Shown here: piece by piece, positions 44,484 to 53,530 of the stretch | Layout of the letters: each line of letters begins with the position of its first letter | Position numbering within the stretch: the first letter of the stretch is position 1 | NCBI GenBank assembly: GCA_963780755.1 | Contig: CAWACX010000002.1 | Location: 744,001 to 808,000 of the forward strand | Source: JALYNX01 sp963780755 | GTDB taxonomy: Bacteria > Actinomycetota > Acidimicrobiia > Spongiisociales > ZC4RG35 | Reading direction: 5' to 3' | Length of the DNA stretch: 64,000 nt | The notes under the pieces: generated by a model | The model's database searches: none | Seen by the model: only the letters and a program-made list of their open reading frames with translations | What the model was told of the DNA's origin: nothing | Translations under genes and position numbers: made by a program

Positions 44484-44527
44484 GAGCTATTACGGCAATC
44501 GCCTACGGGCGATTGCCGTAATAGCTC
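44484..44527 (-). terminator. Intrinsic terminator of rex, overlapping its stop codon
   Basis: A 20-bp perfect stem (44484-44503 with 44508-44527) and a TACG loop. The rex stop lies in the loop and stem on the minus strand. The T-tract after it is weak (GTTCTACGTTG). Confidence 0.8.
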
Positions 44528-45126
44528 AGCACCTGGAGCTCCATCGACAGGTCGACCTGGCGCACCGTGACGGTCGCCGGGACGTTGACCCGGACCGGTG
44601 CGAAGTTGAGGATCGATCGCACCCCGAGGTCGACCAGGCGATCGGTCACCTGCTGCGCCGCCACCGCGGGCACCGCCAGGATTGCCATGTCGAAGCAGCC
44701 CCCCTTGCAGTCGGTGTCCATCTGCTCGAGATCCCTCACCTCCACCCGCCCTGCCTTCGAGCCCACTTTGCGAGTGTCGCTGTCGTAGACGGCGGCCACG
44801 TCGAATCCTCTCCGGCCCAACCCCCCGTACGCGGCCAGGGCACGACCCAAGTTCCCGGCCCCGATGATCGCCACATTTCGCCGCTCGGCGATCCCCAGTT
44901 CCTGGCGGATCCTCTGTCGCAACTCGGGAACCGAGTAGCCGACCCCACGGACGCCGTTGAAATCGAGATGGGAGAGGTCGCGGCGTACGTTCGCCGCGTT
45001 GGCGCCGGCCGCCTCCGCCAGCTCTTCGGAGCTGACCGTGTCCCTGGACTGCAGGTCCTCGAGCAACCTCAGGTAGCGGGGGAGGCGGACCACAGTGGCC
45101 TTGGGTAGCCCGGACATGTCCGGCAA
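44503..45126 (-). CDS. rex: Redox-sensing transcriptional repressor Rex
   Basis: A 207-residue protein with an N-terminal winged helix (EELAEAAGANAANVRRDLSHLDFNG), GVRGVGYSV, a Rossmann fold with GAGNLGRALA, and the conserved ILNFAPVRVNVP. Rex senses NADH/NAD+ and represses respiratory genes when NADH is high. It sits between the bc-type operon and the nuo operon, both typical targets. It ends convergently with the bc-type operon, with two separate terminators between them. Confidence 0.92.
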   Translation of the reverse strand: MPDMSGLPKATVVRLPRYLRLLEDLQSRDTVSSEELAEAAGANAANVRRDLSHLDFNGVRGVGYSVPELRQRIRQELGIAERRNVAIIGAGNLGRALAAYGGLGRRGFDVAAVYDSDTRKVGSKAGRVEVRDLEQMDTDCKGGCFDMAILAVPAVAAQQVTDRLVDLGVRSILNFAPVRVNVPATVTVRQVDLSMELQVLSYYGNRP

Positions 45127-45190
45127 CGTTAAACCCGGTGCGGGAGCCGAATGACTGCTGCGTCGCCTGGCTATCTAACCTCCGCCGCAG

Positions 45191-46429
45191 ATGGACTCTC
45201 CTTCCGTGCTCGTTATCGGGGGCGGCCCGGCCGGCTCCGCTGCGGCCTATTGGCTGGCCAGGGACGGGCACGACGTCACCCTGGTCGAGAAGAAGGAATA
45301 TCCCCGTGACAAGACCTGTGGCGATGGGCTGACACCGCGGGCCATCCTTCAACTCCAGGAGATGGGTTTCGACTTCGACGTCCCCCAGTTCCACACCATC
45401 ACCGGCCTTCGCTCCTATGCCGGCGACGACTTGATGCTGGAGCTGCCTTGGCCCGAGCACTCTCGTTTCCCGAATTGGGGGGGCGTGATGAGACGGCGTG
45501 ACCTCGACGGCCAGGTGGCCAATCTCGCGGCCAAACAGGGGGTGAGGATCATGGAGAAGACCGAAGCCACCCCGATCATCGAGGGTGGGTTCCTCCAAGC
45601 GGTGGAACTGGGCCACAACGGGAGCAAGGTCACGGTCAAGCCAGAGATCACCGTCATCGCCGACGGCTCGATGAACCGGTTCGGCCGGGAATTGGGGACG
45701 GAGCGCCGCCGCGACTACCCGATGGGCCTCGCCGCCCGCGGTTACTACTCCTCACCGCGCTCGACCGATCCCTTTCTCGAGAGCCAACTCGACCTTCGTG
45801 ACTCCTCGGGTGCCACGATGCCGGGCTACGGCTGGGTCTTCCCCTTGGGCGACGGGACCGTGAACGTCGGAGTCGGGCTGCTCTCAACCTTCAAGCGGTG
45901 GAAGCACGTGAACACCACTCACATGATGGCCGACTACGCAGCCACCGCTCCCGCCTACTGGGAGTTGAGCGAGGAGTCGAAGCTCTCCAATCCGGTGGGG
46001 GGCAAGTTGACCATGTCCTTCTCCAAGGGGCCGTTGGTGGGGTCGAACTGGATCACCATCGGCGACGCCGCGGGGGCGATCAACCCCTGGAACGGGGAGG
46101 GCATCTCCTATGCCTACGAGACCGGCAGGATCGCCGCCGAGCACGTCGGGGAGGCGCTGGGCACCGGCGACCTGGGCCTTCTCCGTCGCTACCCACAGCA
46201 CCTCGAAGACGAGTACGGCCTCTATTACAAGACGGCACGCGTTTTCGTGAAGCTGATCGGACACCCGTCGGTGATGCGCACCCTGGCCCATACCGGCCTG
46301 CGCAACAAGACCCTCATGGAGTGGACACTCAAAGTGATGGCGAACCTGCTCGACGAGGACGACAAGCACATGGGGGAACGGGTATACGACTCACTGGCCG
46401 GCATGGTGCGGGCGCTCCCCACTGCCTAG
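45191..46429 (+). CDS. FAD-dependent geranylgeranyl reductase family protein (MenJ-like menaquinone reductase)
   Basis: A 412-residue flavoprotein with the dinucleotide fold VIGGGPAGSAAAYWLA, the family motif CGDGLTPRA, and the FAD-site GDAAGAINPWNGEGISYAYETG. In mycobacteria MenJ reduces one isoprene unit of menaquinone, and actinobacterial copies commonly lie near respiratory genes. The placement between rex and nuo supports that role over archaeal-type lipid reduction. It overlaps the next minus-strand gene by 39 bp at the 3' end. Confidence 0.85.
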   Translation: MDSPSVLVIGGGPAGSAAAYWLARDGHDVTLVEKKEYPRDKTCGDGLTPRAILQLQEMGFDFDVPQFHTITGLRSYAGDDLMLELPWPEHSRFPNWGGVMRRRDLDGQVANLAAKQGVRIMEKTEATPIIEGGFLQAVELGHNGSKVTVKPEITVIADGSMNRFGRELGTERRRDYPMGLAARGYYSSPRSTDPFLESQLDLRDSSGATMPGYGWVFPLGDGTVNVGVGLLSTFKRWKHVNTTHMMADYAATAPAYWELSEESKLSNPVGGKLTMSFSKGPLVGSNWITIGDAAGAINPWNGEGISYAYETGRIAAEHVGEALGTGDLGLLRRYPQHLEDEYGLYYKTARVFVKLIGHPSVMRTLAHTGLRNKTLMEWTLKVMANLLDEDDKHMGERVYDSLAGMVRALPTA

Positions 46430-47005
46430 AACGACACCCGCCGCCACCGGCACCCACCACTCGTCCGCCCGTGTGACATCAATCGTCGACGGGAGGCGGC
46501 CATTGAGGTATTCGGGTCGTTTCGCCCCTTCGACTACCCGGTAGGCGAAAGAGCCCTTGCGGGCCCAGGGCGCCAACACGACACGCAAGGTCTCCGCGTA
46601 TTCGGTGGCTGACGCCTCGTCCTCCCACTCATAGATCCCCCGATAGAAGCCGGTGGCCGTGTCCGTCAGCCACAGCTTGGTGTGAAAGCCGCGATGCGCC
46701 GCGAAGAGCACCGTGTTGAGCAGAGATTCGAGTCGAAACAGGGTGTGGCAGACCCGACTCGAACCAATGAAGCGCAACCGAAAACGGACGACCAGCATCA
46801 CACGCGGGCTCGTGTCGCGGTGGCGCATCACCGTTTCCCGATAGATCCGGGAGACGGTCCCGTCAGCGAAGCGGAGTCGGGCCCCGATCATCTGCCGGGG
46901 CATGGCCAGCTGCCGACGTGCGATCAAGCCAAGAGTTGCGGTCACGCAGCGCAGTTCGGTGATCAGCACCGACAGAGGGCGCTTCGTTTGGGGCTTGGCC
47001 TTCAT
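46391..47005 (-). CDS. Hypothetical protein, YdhR/monooxygenase-like fold
   Basis: A 204-residue protein (start MKAKPQTKRPL at 47005; an upstream ATG at 47050 also exists). Segments such as GFHTKLWLTDTATGFYRGIYEWEDEASATEYA resemble dimeric alpha+beta monooxygenase-like (YdhR) proteins. Two hydrophobic patches precede it. The function is unknown. The 3' end overlaps the MenJ-like gene by 39 bp tail to tail. Confidence 0.65.
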   Translation of the reverse strand: MKAKPQTKRPLSVLITELRCVTATLGLIARRQLAMPRQMIGARLRFADGTVSRIYRETVMRHRDTSPRVMLVVRFRLRFIGSSRVCHTLFRLESLLNTVLFAAHRGFHTKLWLTDTATGFYRGIYEWEDEASATEYAETLRVVLAPWARKGSFAYRVVEGAKRPEYLNGRLPSTIDVTRADEWWVPVAAGVVLGSGERPHHAGQ

Positions 47006-47080
47006 CACCTCGGACTTTGCGCCCAGTCGGGCGCTGACTCCAGAGTCCAACGTCCCAAAAAGGATCGTTGGTCGGGGCGC

Positions 47081-47119
47081 GACCGGGCCGGGAGCCCATA
47101 CGAGCGTCCCGGCCCGGTC
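47081..47119 (-). terminator. GC-rich hairpin terminator downstream of the small membrane protein gene
   Basis: A 13-bp stem, GACCGGGCCGGGA (47081-47093) / TCCCGGCCCGGTC (47107-47119). It lies 12 bp after the membrane gene's stop. A CTTTTT run follows on the minus strand about 16 nt later. Confidence 0.6.
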
Positions 47120-47130
47120 CTTTCTGTGCC

Positions 47131-47475
47131 TCAGATGATCAGGATGACCGCAAACGTGACGGCGGCACCCAGGGCAGCCAGAGCCAGCAGCGTGGGAACC
47201 AGCACGCGGTAGTCCATCTCCGGATCATCGACGTAGGCCTTCCGGGCGACGAGCCCGAACGTGGCCGCGAGCAGCAGGCCCGCTCCGATGAACATGCCGA
47301 AGAACCAACCCTCAGCAAGTCCACCGAGGAACCAATCGGTCGGCACGAGGTACATCCACGCGCCAACCCCTGCAGCCAGCACACCAGCAATCCCCATCAC
47401 CCACTCGGCGAAGTAGGACTGCCGTGTCGGCATCCGGGTGACCTCCATCATCTGCTTCTCTCGAAGAGCTGTCAC
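47131..47475 (-). CDS. Small membrane protein of unknown function
   Basis: A 114-residue protein. GTG 47475 is chosen because AAGGAGG lies 8 nt upstream; an in-frame GTG at 47484 lies inside that site. Three or four helices are visible: VMGIAGVLAAGVGAWMYLVP, FFGMFIGAGLLLAATFGLVA and VLVPTLLALAALGAAVTFAVILII. The first two flank a PTDWFLGGLAEGW loop. No family recognised. Confidence 0.7.
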   Translation of the reverse strand: MTALREKQMMEVTRMPTRQSYFAEWVMGIAGVLAAGVGAWMYLVPTDWFLGGLAEGWFFGMFIGAGLLLAATFGLVARKAYVDDPEMDYRVLVPTLLALAALGAAVTFAVILII

Positions 47476-47581
47476 AGAGATCACCTCCTTCCTGGAGGGC
47501 CCATTGCGGGCCGTCCTCGATGATCATCTCCGATCCGGGTCTATGCCGATAGAGGCTTTGGTCGGTATTCCGAAAGCCTGA

Positions 47582-48598
47582 TCAGAGGTGGGGGGCGACC
47601 TCTTCGGCCAGCTGTTGCATCAACTCCACCTGGGGCTGGTACTCGAGCATCGCGAAATGGCTTCGGGCTGCGAACTCGACGGGCAGGCCGGCCTGCTCCC
47701 TGAGCTCCAACAGAGTCTTGACCATCTCCTCGGTCTTCCCGGCGAGCGTGAATCGGTTGGTCAGGCCGTTCCGTAGCTCGTCGGTGAGATCCGGCGCTGG
47801 AGGCGGCGGTCCGGGACGGCTCGCCGAGGCTTCCATGTCGCTGTATTTCCAGGTCATGTGCCACAACGCGTCGGTGTAGCGCTCCCAGGCCTCAGCCTCC
47901 GATCCCCCGGGGAGCATCACCGAGTAATGGACGATCCGGAGTTCGGCCGGATCGCGGTTCACCTTCTCACATTCGTCGCGAACCCAGGCCAGTTGCTGGA
48001 GGAACTTCTCCGGGCCGACATTGGAGAAGATTCCGTCTGCCACCCGCGCTGCACGTCGGATCGCGGGCTCGGCGCCCCCGCCGATCAGGATTTGGATCGG
48101 TTTCGAAGGTCGTGGGCGGACTGCCAACTCAGGGAACCGATAGACCGTGCCCTCATGGACGAACGGCTCACCTGACCACGCCTGGCGGAGGATGGTGACG
48201 GTCTCTCGCATCGCCTCTCCACGTTTCGTCATGTCGGCGCCGAGGCCGTCGAACTCGATCTCGCTCCATCCCAGCCCAAGGCCCAGGGTGAACCGGCCGC
48301 CGCTCAGCAGGCTGACGGTGGCCGCATCCTCGGCGAGGCGGAGCGGGTGATGGAGCGGGGCCAGGATGACACCGGTGGCGATCTCGATGCTGGTGGTCGC
48401 CGCGGCTATGGCTCCGCTGACCACCGCGAGCGAGGGCATGTATCCGTCATCGACGAAGTGGTGCTCCGTGGTCCAAATCGAGGAGAACCCGAGGCGCTCG
48501 GCATCGACGGCCAGCCGGATCGTCTCCTCGTAGGCCCGGGACCAGTCGGTCTCACCCGGTCGAAGCTGTGCGCTCAGCAGTCCAAACCCAAGGCCCAT
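47582..48598 (-). CDS. LLM-class flavin/F420-dependent oxidoreductase
   Basis: A 338-residue luciferase-like barrel. Landmarks are FSSIWTTEHHFVDDGYMPS, GVILAPLHHPLRLAEDAATV, GRFTLGLGLGWSEIEF and ILIGGGAEPAIRRAARVADG. In Actinobacteria such proteins often use F420 rather than FMN. Start ATG 48598 has GAGGAG 8-9 nt upstream. It is divergent from nuoA. The substrate is unknown. Confidence 0.88.
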   Translation of the reverse strand: MGLGFGLLSAQLRPGETDWSRAYEETIRLAVDAERLGFSSIWTTEHHFVDDGYMPSLAVVSGAIAAATTSIEIATGVILAPLHHPLRLAEDAATVSLLSGGRFTLGLGLGWSEIEFDGLGADMTKRGEAMRETVTILRQAWSGEPFVHEGTVYRFPELAVRPRPSKPIQILIGGGAEPAIRRAARVADGIFSNVGPEKFLQQLAWVRDECEKVNRDPAELRIVHYSVMLPGGSEAEAWERYTDALWHMTWKYSDMEASASRPGPPPPAPDLTDELRNGLTNRFTLAGKTEEMVKTLLELREQAGLPVEFAARSHFAMLEYQPQVELMQQLAEEVAPHL

Positions 48599-48697
48599 CG
48601 GTAGCACTCCTCTCGATTGGGGAGAGCCTAAGCGAGGCCGGGCTCCGCCCAACCGGCTGATTTACCCCACTCCACGACCGCTTCTAAGCTCAGATCC

Positions 48698-49105
48698 GTG
48701 ACCCTGGCCGACTATCTACCGATCGGCATCATGTTCCTGCTGGCCGCCGGGTTCGTTGCGGTCTCTCTGCTCGTGTCCCGGCTCTTCAGCCCCAATAACC
48801 CCACCGAGGCCAAGCTCGACCCCTACGAGTCGGGAATCGTTCCCGAGGTCGAGCCTGCGCAGCGGTTCCCGGTGAAGTTCTATCTGGTGGCGATGCTGTT
48901 CGTGGTCTTCGACATCGAGATCATCTTCCTCTTCGCTTGGGCCTCGATCTGGGACCGCCTGGGATGGTTCGGGGTCGCCGCCGTCCTGATCTTCACCTTC
49001 TTCGTCGCCGAGACCCTGGCCTATGTATGGAAGCGGGGCGCCCTCGACTGGTACGTCCATCGCCGTTCCCGCTACCTCGAACCGGACGTCGACGAGGCGG
49101 CATAG
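48698..49105 (+). CDS. nuoA: NADH-quinone oxidoreductase subunit A
   Basis: A 135-residue membrane subunit with three helices, the conserved DPYESGIVP loop and DIEIIFLFAWA. It begins at GTG 48698 without a clear ribosome site, so the operon mRNA may be leaderless. The stop overlaps the nuoB GTG by 1 nt. NuoA helps form the quinone-side proton path with NuoH, J and K. Confidence 0.92.
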   Translation: MTLADYLPIGIMFLLAAGFVAVSLLVSRLFSPNNPTEAKLDPYESGIVPEVEPAQRFPVKFYLVAMLFVVFDIEIIFLFAWASIWDRLGWFGVAAVLIFTFFVAETLAYVWKRGALDWYVHRRSRYLEPDVDEAA

Positions 49106-49572
49106 TGGCGACCACCGCGCCGGGAAACTTGATGATGACCACGATCGACAAAGCGGCCCGCTGGGCGCGCACCCGCTCGATGTTCCCCGCCACCTTCGGG
49201 CTCGCCTGTTGCGCAATCGAGATGATGACTACCGGCGCCGCCCATTACGACCTGGCCCGGTTTGGGATGGAGGTGTTTCGCGCCTCTCCCCGTCAGGCCG
49301 ACCTGATGATCGTGGCGGGGCGGGTGAGCCAAAAGATGGCCCCGGTGCTCCGCCAGGTCTACGACCAGATGCCCGACCCGAAATGGGTGATCTCGATGGG
49401 GGCATGTGCCTCCACCGGGGGAATGTTCAACAACTACGCCCTGGTCCAGGGCGTCGATCAGGTGGTGCCGGTGGACATCTACGTCCCCGGATGCCCGCCC
49501 GGCCCCCAGAGCCTGATGCACGGGATCCTCACCCTGCACGACAAGATCATGGACGGCGAGATCAACAATTGA
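49105..49572 (+). CDS. nuoB: NADH-quinone oxidoreductase subunit B
   Basis: A 155-residue subunit holding cluster N2. The ligands are the tandem cysteines in GLACCAIEM (about 34-35), MGACAS (about 100) and VPGCPPGP (about 130). GTG 49105 is the start used, overlapping the nuoA stop. The frame upstream is longer but lies in nuoA. Confidence 0.92.
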   Translation: MATTAPGNLMMTTIDKAARWARTRSMFPATFGLACCAIEMMTTGAAHYDLARFGMEVFRASPRQADLMIVAGRVSQKMAPVLRQVYDQMPDPKWVISMGACASTGGMFNNYALVQGVDQVVPVDIYVPGCPPGPQSLMHGILTLHDKIMDGEINN

Positions 49573-50108
49573 GCGACGAGACCACTACCACCGAAGTCAT
49601 CTCTGAAGAGCAGGGGCCGGAGCGTCCGCTGCCCGAGAATCCACTTTTGCGGGGGCTCTTCGAGCAATTCGACTCGGTGAGCTGGGAGTCGTCCTTGGGA
49701 CAGGACGTGGCCCGGGTGCCAACGGAGGACTGGGGCGCTTTTGCCACTTCCGCCCGCGCCGCAGGCTTCGAAGTTTGCGTAGATGTGACCGTGGTCGACT
49801 GGCTCCGTGCCCGCCTGGAGCGGTTCGAGATCGTGGCCAACCTGTTGTCGATGGAACACAAACTGCGGTTGAGGATGACCACGACGGCGCCGCGGGAGGA
49901 CCCGTCCGTCGCCTCGCTGGTGCCGGTCTGGCCTGGAGCCAACTTCGCCGAGCGCGAGGCCTACGACATGTTCGGGGTCGCCTTCGAGGGGCATCCCGAC
50001 CTGACACGGATCCTGATGCCCGACGACTGGGAGGGTCATCCCCTCCGCAAGGACTTCGGCGTCGGCAGTGTCCCGGTCCAGTTCAAGGAAAGCCACCAGG
50101 TCAGTTGA
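49569..50108 (+). CDS. nuoC: NADH-quinone oxidoreductase subunit C
   Basis: A 179-residue protein starting at TTG 49569, overlapping the nuoB stop (TTGA). After an acidic N-terminus the signature PVWPGANFAEREAYDMFGVAFEGHPDLTRIL and DDWEGHPLRKDF is complete. It is part of the connecting module next to the quinone site. Confidence 0.9.
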   Translation: MSDETTTTEVISEEQGPERPLPENPLLRGLFEQFDSVSWESSLGQDVARVPTEDWGAFATSARAAGFEVCVDVTVVDWLRARLERFEIVANLLSMEHKLRLRMTTTAPREDPSVASLVPVWPGANFAEREAYDMFGVAFEGHPDLTRILMPDDWEGHPLRKDFGVGSVPVQFKESHQVS

Positions 50109-50109
50109 G

Positions 50110-51468
50110 ATGAGCGACACGATCGAGACCGACGAGGGCGCCAAGACCGTCGACCTCTGGGTGGCGGGCACCGAGGAGCCCGAATTCAGCCCAACCGACG
50201 AGGGGGAGCAGGAGATCTCGGAGCACGAGTCGGTGGCGCGGCTCGACGAGCAGTTCGGTCGGGTGGTCGAGGACGATTACGTGTTCGACGACGGGGTCGA
50301 CGAGGACGAGCGCATGATCCTCAACATGGGGCCGCAGCACCCCTCGACCCACGGGGTGCTCCGCCTCCAGATCGAGTTGGAAGGCGAGATCATCCGCCGC
50401 ACCAAGCCGATCATCGGCTACCTCCACACCGGGATGGAGAAGACCGGAGAGCAGCTCACCTTCTCCCAGGGCGGCACCAACGTCACCCGGATGGACTATC
50501 TGGCGCCGTTTCACAATGAGTTGGCTTTCTCCATGGCGGTGGAGACGTTGCTCGGCATCGAGGTCCCGGAGCGTGCAGCAGCGATCCGCGTCCTGCTCAC
50601 CGAGTTGAACCGGTGCTCGTCCCATCTGGTGGCCCTGGCGACCAATGGCATGGACATCGGTGCGATCTCGATGATGATCTACGGGTTTCGGGAGCGGGAG
50701 CAGATCCTTCGCTTCTTCGAGAAGGTCACCGGCCTCCGGATGAACCACAACTTCATCAGGCCCGGGGGAGTCGCGGCCGACCTGCCGCCAGGGTGGAAGG
50801 ACGACGTCGCCGCGATCCTCGAAGAGTTGCCTCGCCGCCTGAAGCAATATGACGACCTCCTGGAGCACAACCCGATTTGGGTGTCGCGCACACGGGGCAT
50901 CGGGGTTATCTCATCGGAGGAGGCGATTGCCTACGGCATCACCGGGCCCGCATTGCGGGCCTCCGGCGTGGACTGGGACCTGCGCAAGGCGTTCCCCTAC
51001 AGCGGGATCGAGCAGTACGAGTTCGACGTCCCGCTCGGCGAGCACGGCGACGTCTACGACCGGTATCGGGTGCGCGTGGAGGAGATCCATCAGTCGCTGC
51101 GCATTGTCGAGCAGGCAATGGACGTCATGCCCCGTGGCGACTACCGGGTCGACGACCGCAAGGTGACCCCCCCGCCGAGGGCCCGCATCGACGAGTCCAT
51201 GGAGGCGCTTATCCACCATTTCAAGCTGTTCACCGAAGGGTTCAAGGTGCCACGCGGCGAGACCTACGTTGCGGTGGAGTCCCCGCGGGGGGAGCTGGGT
51301 TGCTATCTGGTCTCTGACGGTGAGGCCCGCCCCTACCGGATCCACACCCGGGCGCCGTCGTTCGCCAATCTCCAGGGTCTGCCCATCGCCATGGCCGACT
51401 CGTTGATGGCCGACACGGTGGCGACAATCGCCTCGATGGACCCGGTGATGGGAGACGTCGACCGTTAG
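50110..51468 (+). CDS. nuoD: NADH-quinone oxidoreductase subunit D
   Basis: A 452-residue protein with a 65-residue acidic extension before the usual start at about MILNMGPQHPSTHGVLR. The quinone-binding core has GYLHTGMEK and RMNHNFIRPGGVAADLP. The extension (SPTDEGEQEISEHES) is unusual for NuoD. A single base separates it from the nuoC stop, and a 128-bp gap follows. Confidence 0.92.
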   Translation: MSDTIETDEGAKTVDLWVAGTEEPEFSPTDEGEQEISEHESVARLDEQFGRVVEDDYVFDDGVDEDERMILNMGPQHPSTHGVLRLQIELEGEIIRRTKPIIGYLHTGMEKTGEQLTFSQGGTNVTRMDYLAPFHNELAFSMAVETLLGIEVPERAAAIRVLLTELNRCSSHLVALATNGMDIGAISMMIYGFREREQILRFFEKVTGLRMNHNFIRPGGVAADLPPGWKDDVAAILEELPRRLKQYDDLLEHNPIWVSRTRGIGVISSEEAIAYGITGPALRASGVDWDLRKAFPYSGIEQYEFDVPLGEHGDVYDRYRVRVEEIHQSLRIVEQAMDVMPRGDYRVDDRKVTPPPRARIDESMEALIHHFKLFTEGFKVPRGETYVAVESPRGELGCYLVSDGEARPYRIHTRAPSFANLQGLPIAMADSLMADTVATIASMDPVMGDVDR

Positions 51469-51596
51469 GTCATGCCCCGAAATTGGGGGCACCAGCACTC
51501 GCTACGAATGCTCCGCGCCGCAATTTCGAAGAGGGGGTCAAGGCCACCTCTCGCTGGTTCGCCCCCCAATCAGTGCCTCCCTAATCTCCGTGGCCG
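51469..51596. other. 128-bp spacer between nuoD and nuoE with inverted repeats
   Basis: No gene. GCCCC-GAAATTG-GGGGC forms a small hairpin near 51474, and CGAAATTG can pair alternatively with CAATTTCG near 51521. It is one of the two long gaps inside the otherwise overlapping nuo operon and could be an attenuator or processing site. Confidence 0.4.
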
Positions 51597-52220
51597 ATGA
51601 GCCACTGGTCGGAGGCCACCCAAGAGCGGGCCCGGGACATCATCTCTCGTTACCCGGAGAAGAGATCGGCCGTGATGCCGCTGCTCTATCTGGCGATGGC
51701 CGAGGAGGGGCATCTGACAGGCGACGGCATGGAGGAGGTGGCCGGATGGGTCGGCATCACCCCGGCCCAGGTGTTGGCAGTCGCCAGCTTCTACACGATG
51801 TACAAGCGGGAACGTACCGGTCGCTATCTGATCTCCTGCTGCACCTCGATCTCCTGCATGCTGCTCGGTGGCGACGACATCCTCCACGCGGTAGAGGACG
51901 AGTCGGGGGTCCCCCACGGGGAGACCGACGAGAAAGGCCTGATCTCGGTCGAGCATGTCGAGTGCATCGGAGCCTGCGGCGGCGCTCCGGCAGTCCAGGT
52001 CAACTACGAGCTGATCGAGGGAGTCACCCCGGAGCGGGCCCGTGACCTCGTCCGCTGGCTGAGCGGGGCCCGGCCCGAGGTGGTCAACTCCGACGAGATG
52101 CAGGAGTTGTTCGGAGGGGTGAGGAGCTTCGATTGGGCGATCAAGGACGCCGATGGGGCGACCGGCCCCTACCCGGCCTTCCAGCCACTGGGCACGGTCG
52201 GCAGCGAGGGTGAGTCTTGA
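51597..52220 (+). CDS. nuoE: NADH-quinone oxidoreductase subunit E
   Basis: A 207-residue thioredoxin-like [2Fe-2S] subunit. The ligands are in CCTSISC (about 81-86) and CIGACGGAP (about 122-126). The helical N-terminus reads ISRYPEKRSAVMPLLYLAMAEEG. The C-terminal tail after residue 165 is longer than in compact NuoE proteins. The stop overlaps nuoF's TTG. Confidence 0.92.
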   Translation: MSHWSEATQERARDIISRYPEKRSAVMPLLYLAMAEEGHLTGDGMEEVAGWVGITPAQVLAVASFYTMYKRERTGRYLISCCTSISCMLLGGDDILHAVEDESGVPHGETDEKGLISVEHVECIGACGGAPAVQVNYELIEGVTPERARDLVRWLSGARPEVVNSDEMQELFGGVRSFDWAIKDADGATGPYPAFQPLGTVGSEGES

Positions 52221-53530
52221 CCTACCCCATCCTGGTCACCCGCCGCATGCTGGACCATCCCGCCGACTCGCACTCCCTCGATCGCTATGAGGCGACGGGC
52301 GGCTATGAGCAGGCGCGAAAGGCGCTGACCCTGACTCGGGACGAGTTGGTGGAGACGGTGAAGTCCTCCGGCCTCCTCGGCCGGGGTGGGGCCGCGTTCC
52401 CCGCCGGCATGAAATGGAGCTTTCTGGCGCCGGCACGGCCGGCCTATCTGGTGGTCAATGGTGACGAGTCGGAGCCGGGGACGTTCAAAGACCGCCAACT
52501 CCTGGAGCGCGATCCCCATCAGATGCTGGAGGGGATCATCATCACCTCGATCGCCAACGAGGTGCACCACGCCTTCATCTACATCCGGGGCGAGTATCCG
52601 AAACCGGCGCGGAGGGTCCAGGCGGCAGTGGATGACGCCTACGCCAAGGGATACCTGGGCAATGGAATCTTCGGGAGCGACTACGACCTCGAGGTGACGG
52701 TCCACCTCGGCGGTGGGGCCTACATCTGCGGTGAGGAGACTGCCCTCATCAACAGCCTGGAAGGGCTGCGAGGCGAGCCCCGGCTCAAGCCCCCCTATTT
52801 CCCGGCGGCCAAGGGCCTCTATATGAAACCGACCATCGTCAACAACGTGGAGACGATGTCGAACATCCCCCACGTGCTCTCGATGGGGGCGGAGGAGTTC
52901 ACGCGGATCGCGCACCCGATGGACACCGGGACCTTCATGACCTCGATCTCCGGCCATGTCCGCAAGCCGGGCAACTACGAGCTGCCGCACGGGATCACCT
53001 GGCGAGAGCTGATCTACGAGGTCGGTGGCGGAATCCGCGACGACCGCGAGTTGAAGACCTGGATCCCGGGCGGCGCGTCGGCCCCGTGGTTCGTCCCTGG
53101 GCTCCATCTGGAGGATCAGATCACGAAGGACGTCTGTGCCGAAGCCGGGTCGATGCTCGGCTCCGGGGCAGTGATCGTGATGGATGAGACCACCTGCACG
53201 GTGCGCGCCGCCGAGCGCCTCGTTCGGTTCTTCGCCCACGAGTCATGCGGCCAATGCACGCCGTGTCGGGAGGGGACCACCTGGCTGGAGATGGTGTTGC
53301 ACCGGATCGAGCATGGTGAGGGCCGGCCGATCGACCTCGACCTGATGCTCGACGTGTCGGACGGGATAAGCGTCGGCCTCGCCTGGCCCCCGAAGATGAC
53401 CACCATCTGCCCGCTGGGGCCGTCGGCGGTCTCGCCGGTCATTGCCCTCCGCGACTACTTCCGTGACGAGGTCATGGAGCACGTCACCCTTGGGCGGTGC
53501 CCGCTGGCCCCAATCGAGGTGATGGCGTGA
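52217..53530 (+). CDS. nuoF: NADH-quinone oxidoreductase subunit F (NADH dehydrogenase, FMN site)
   Basis: A 437-residue subunit starting at TTG 52217. The FMN/NADH site has GRGGAAFPAGMKW and ICGEETALINSLEGLRGEPR. Cluster N3 ligands are in SCGQCTPCREG (about 343-349) and TTICPLG (about 396), the latter in PLGPSA rather than the common PLGDAA. It oxidises NADH and hands electrons to NuoE/NuoG. Confidence 0.92.
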   Translation: MTYPILVTRRMLDHPADSHSLDRYEATGGYEQARKALTLTRDELVETVKSSGLLGRGGAAFPAGMKWSFLAPARPAYLVVNGDESEPGTFKDRQLLERDPHQMLEGIIITSIANEVHHAFIYIRGEYPKPARRVQAAVDDAYAKGYLGNGIFGSDYDLEVTVHLGGGAYICGEETALINSLEGLRGEPRLKPPYFPAAKGLYMKPTIVNNVETMSNIPHVLSMGAEEFTRIAHPMDTGTFMTSISGHVRKPGNYELPHGITWRELIYEVGGGIRDDRELKTWIPGGASAPWFVPGLHLEDQITKDVCAEAGSMLGSGAVIVMDETTCTVRAAERLVRFFAHESCGQCTPCREGTTWLEMVLHRIEHGEGRPIDLDLMLDVSDGISVGLAWPPKMTTICPLGPSAVSPVIALRDYFRDEVMEHVTLGRCPLAPIEVMA

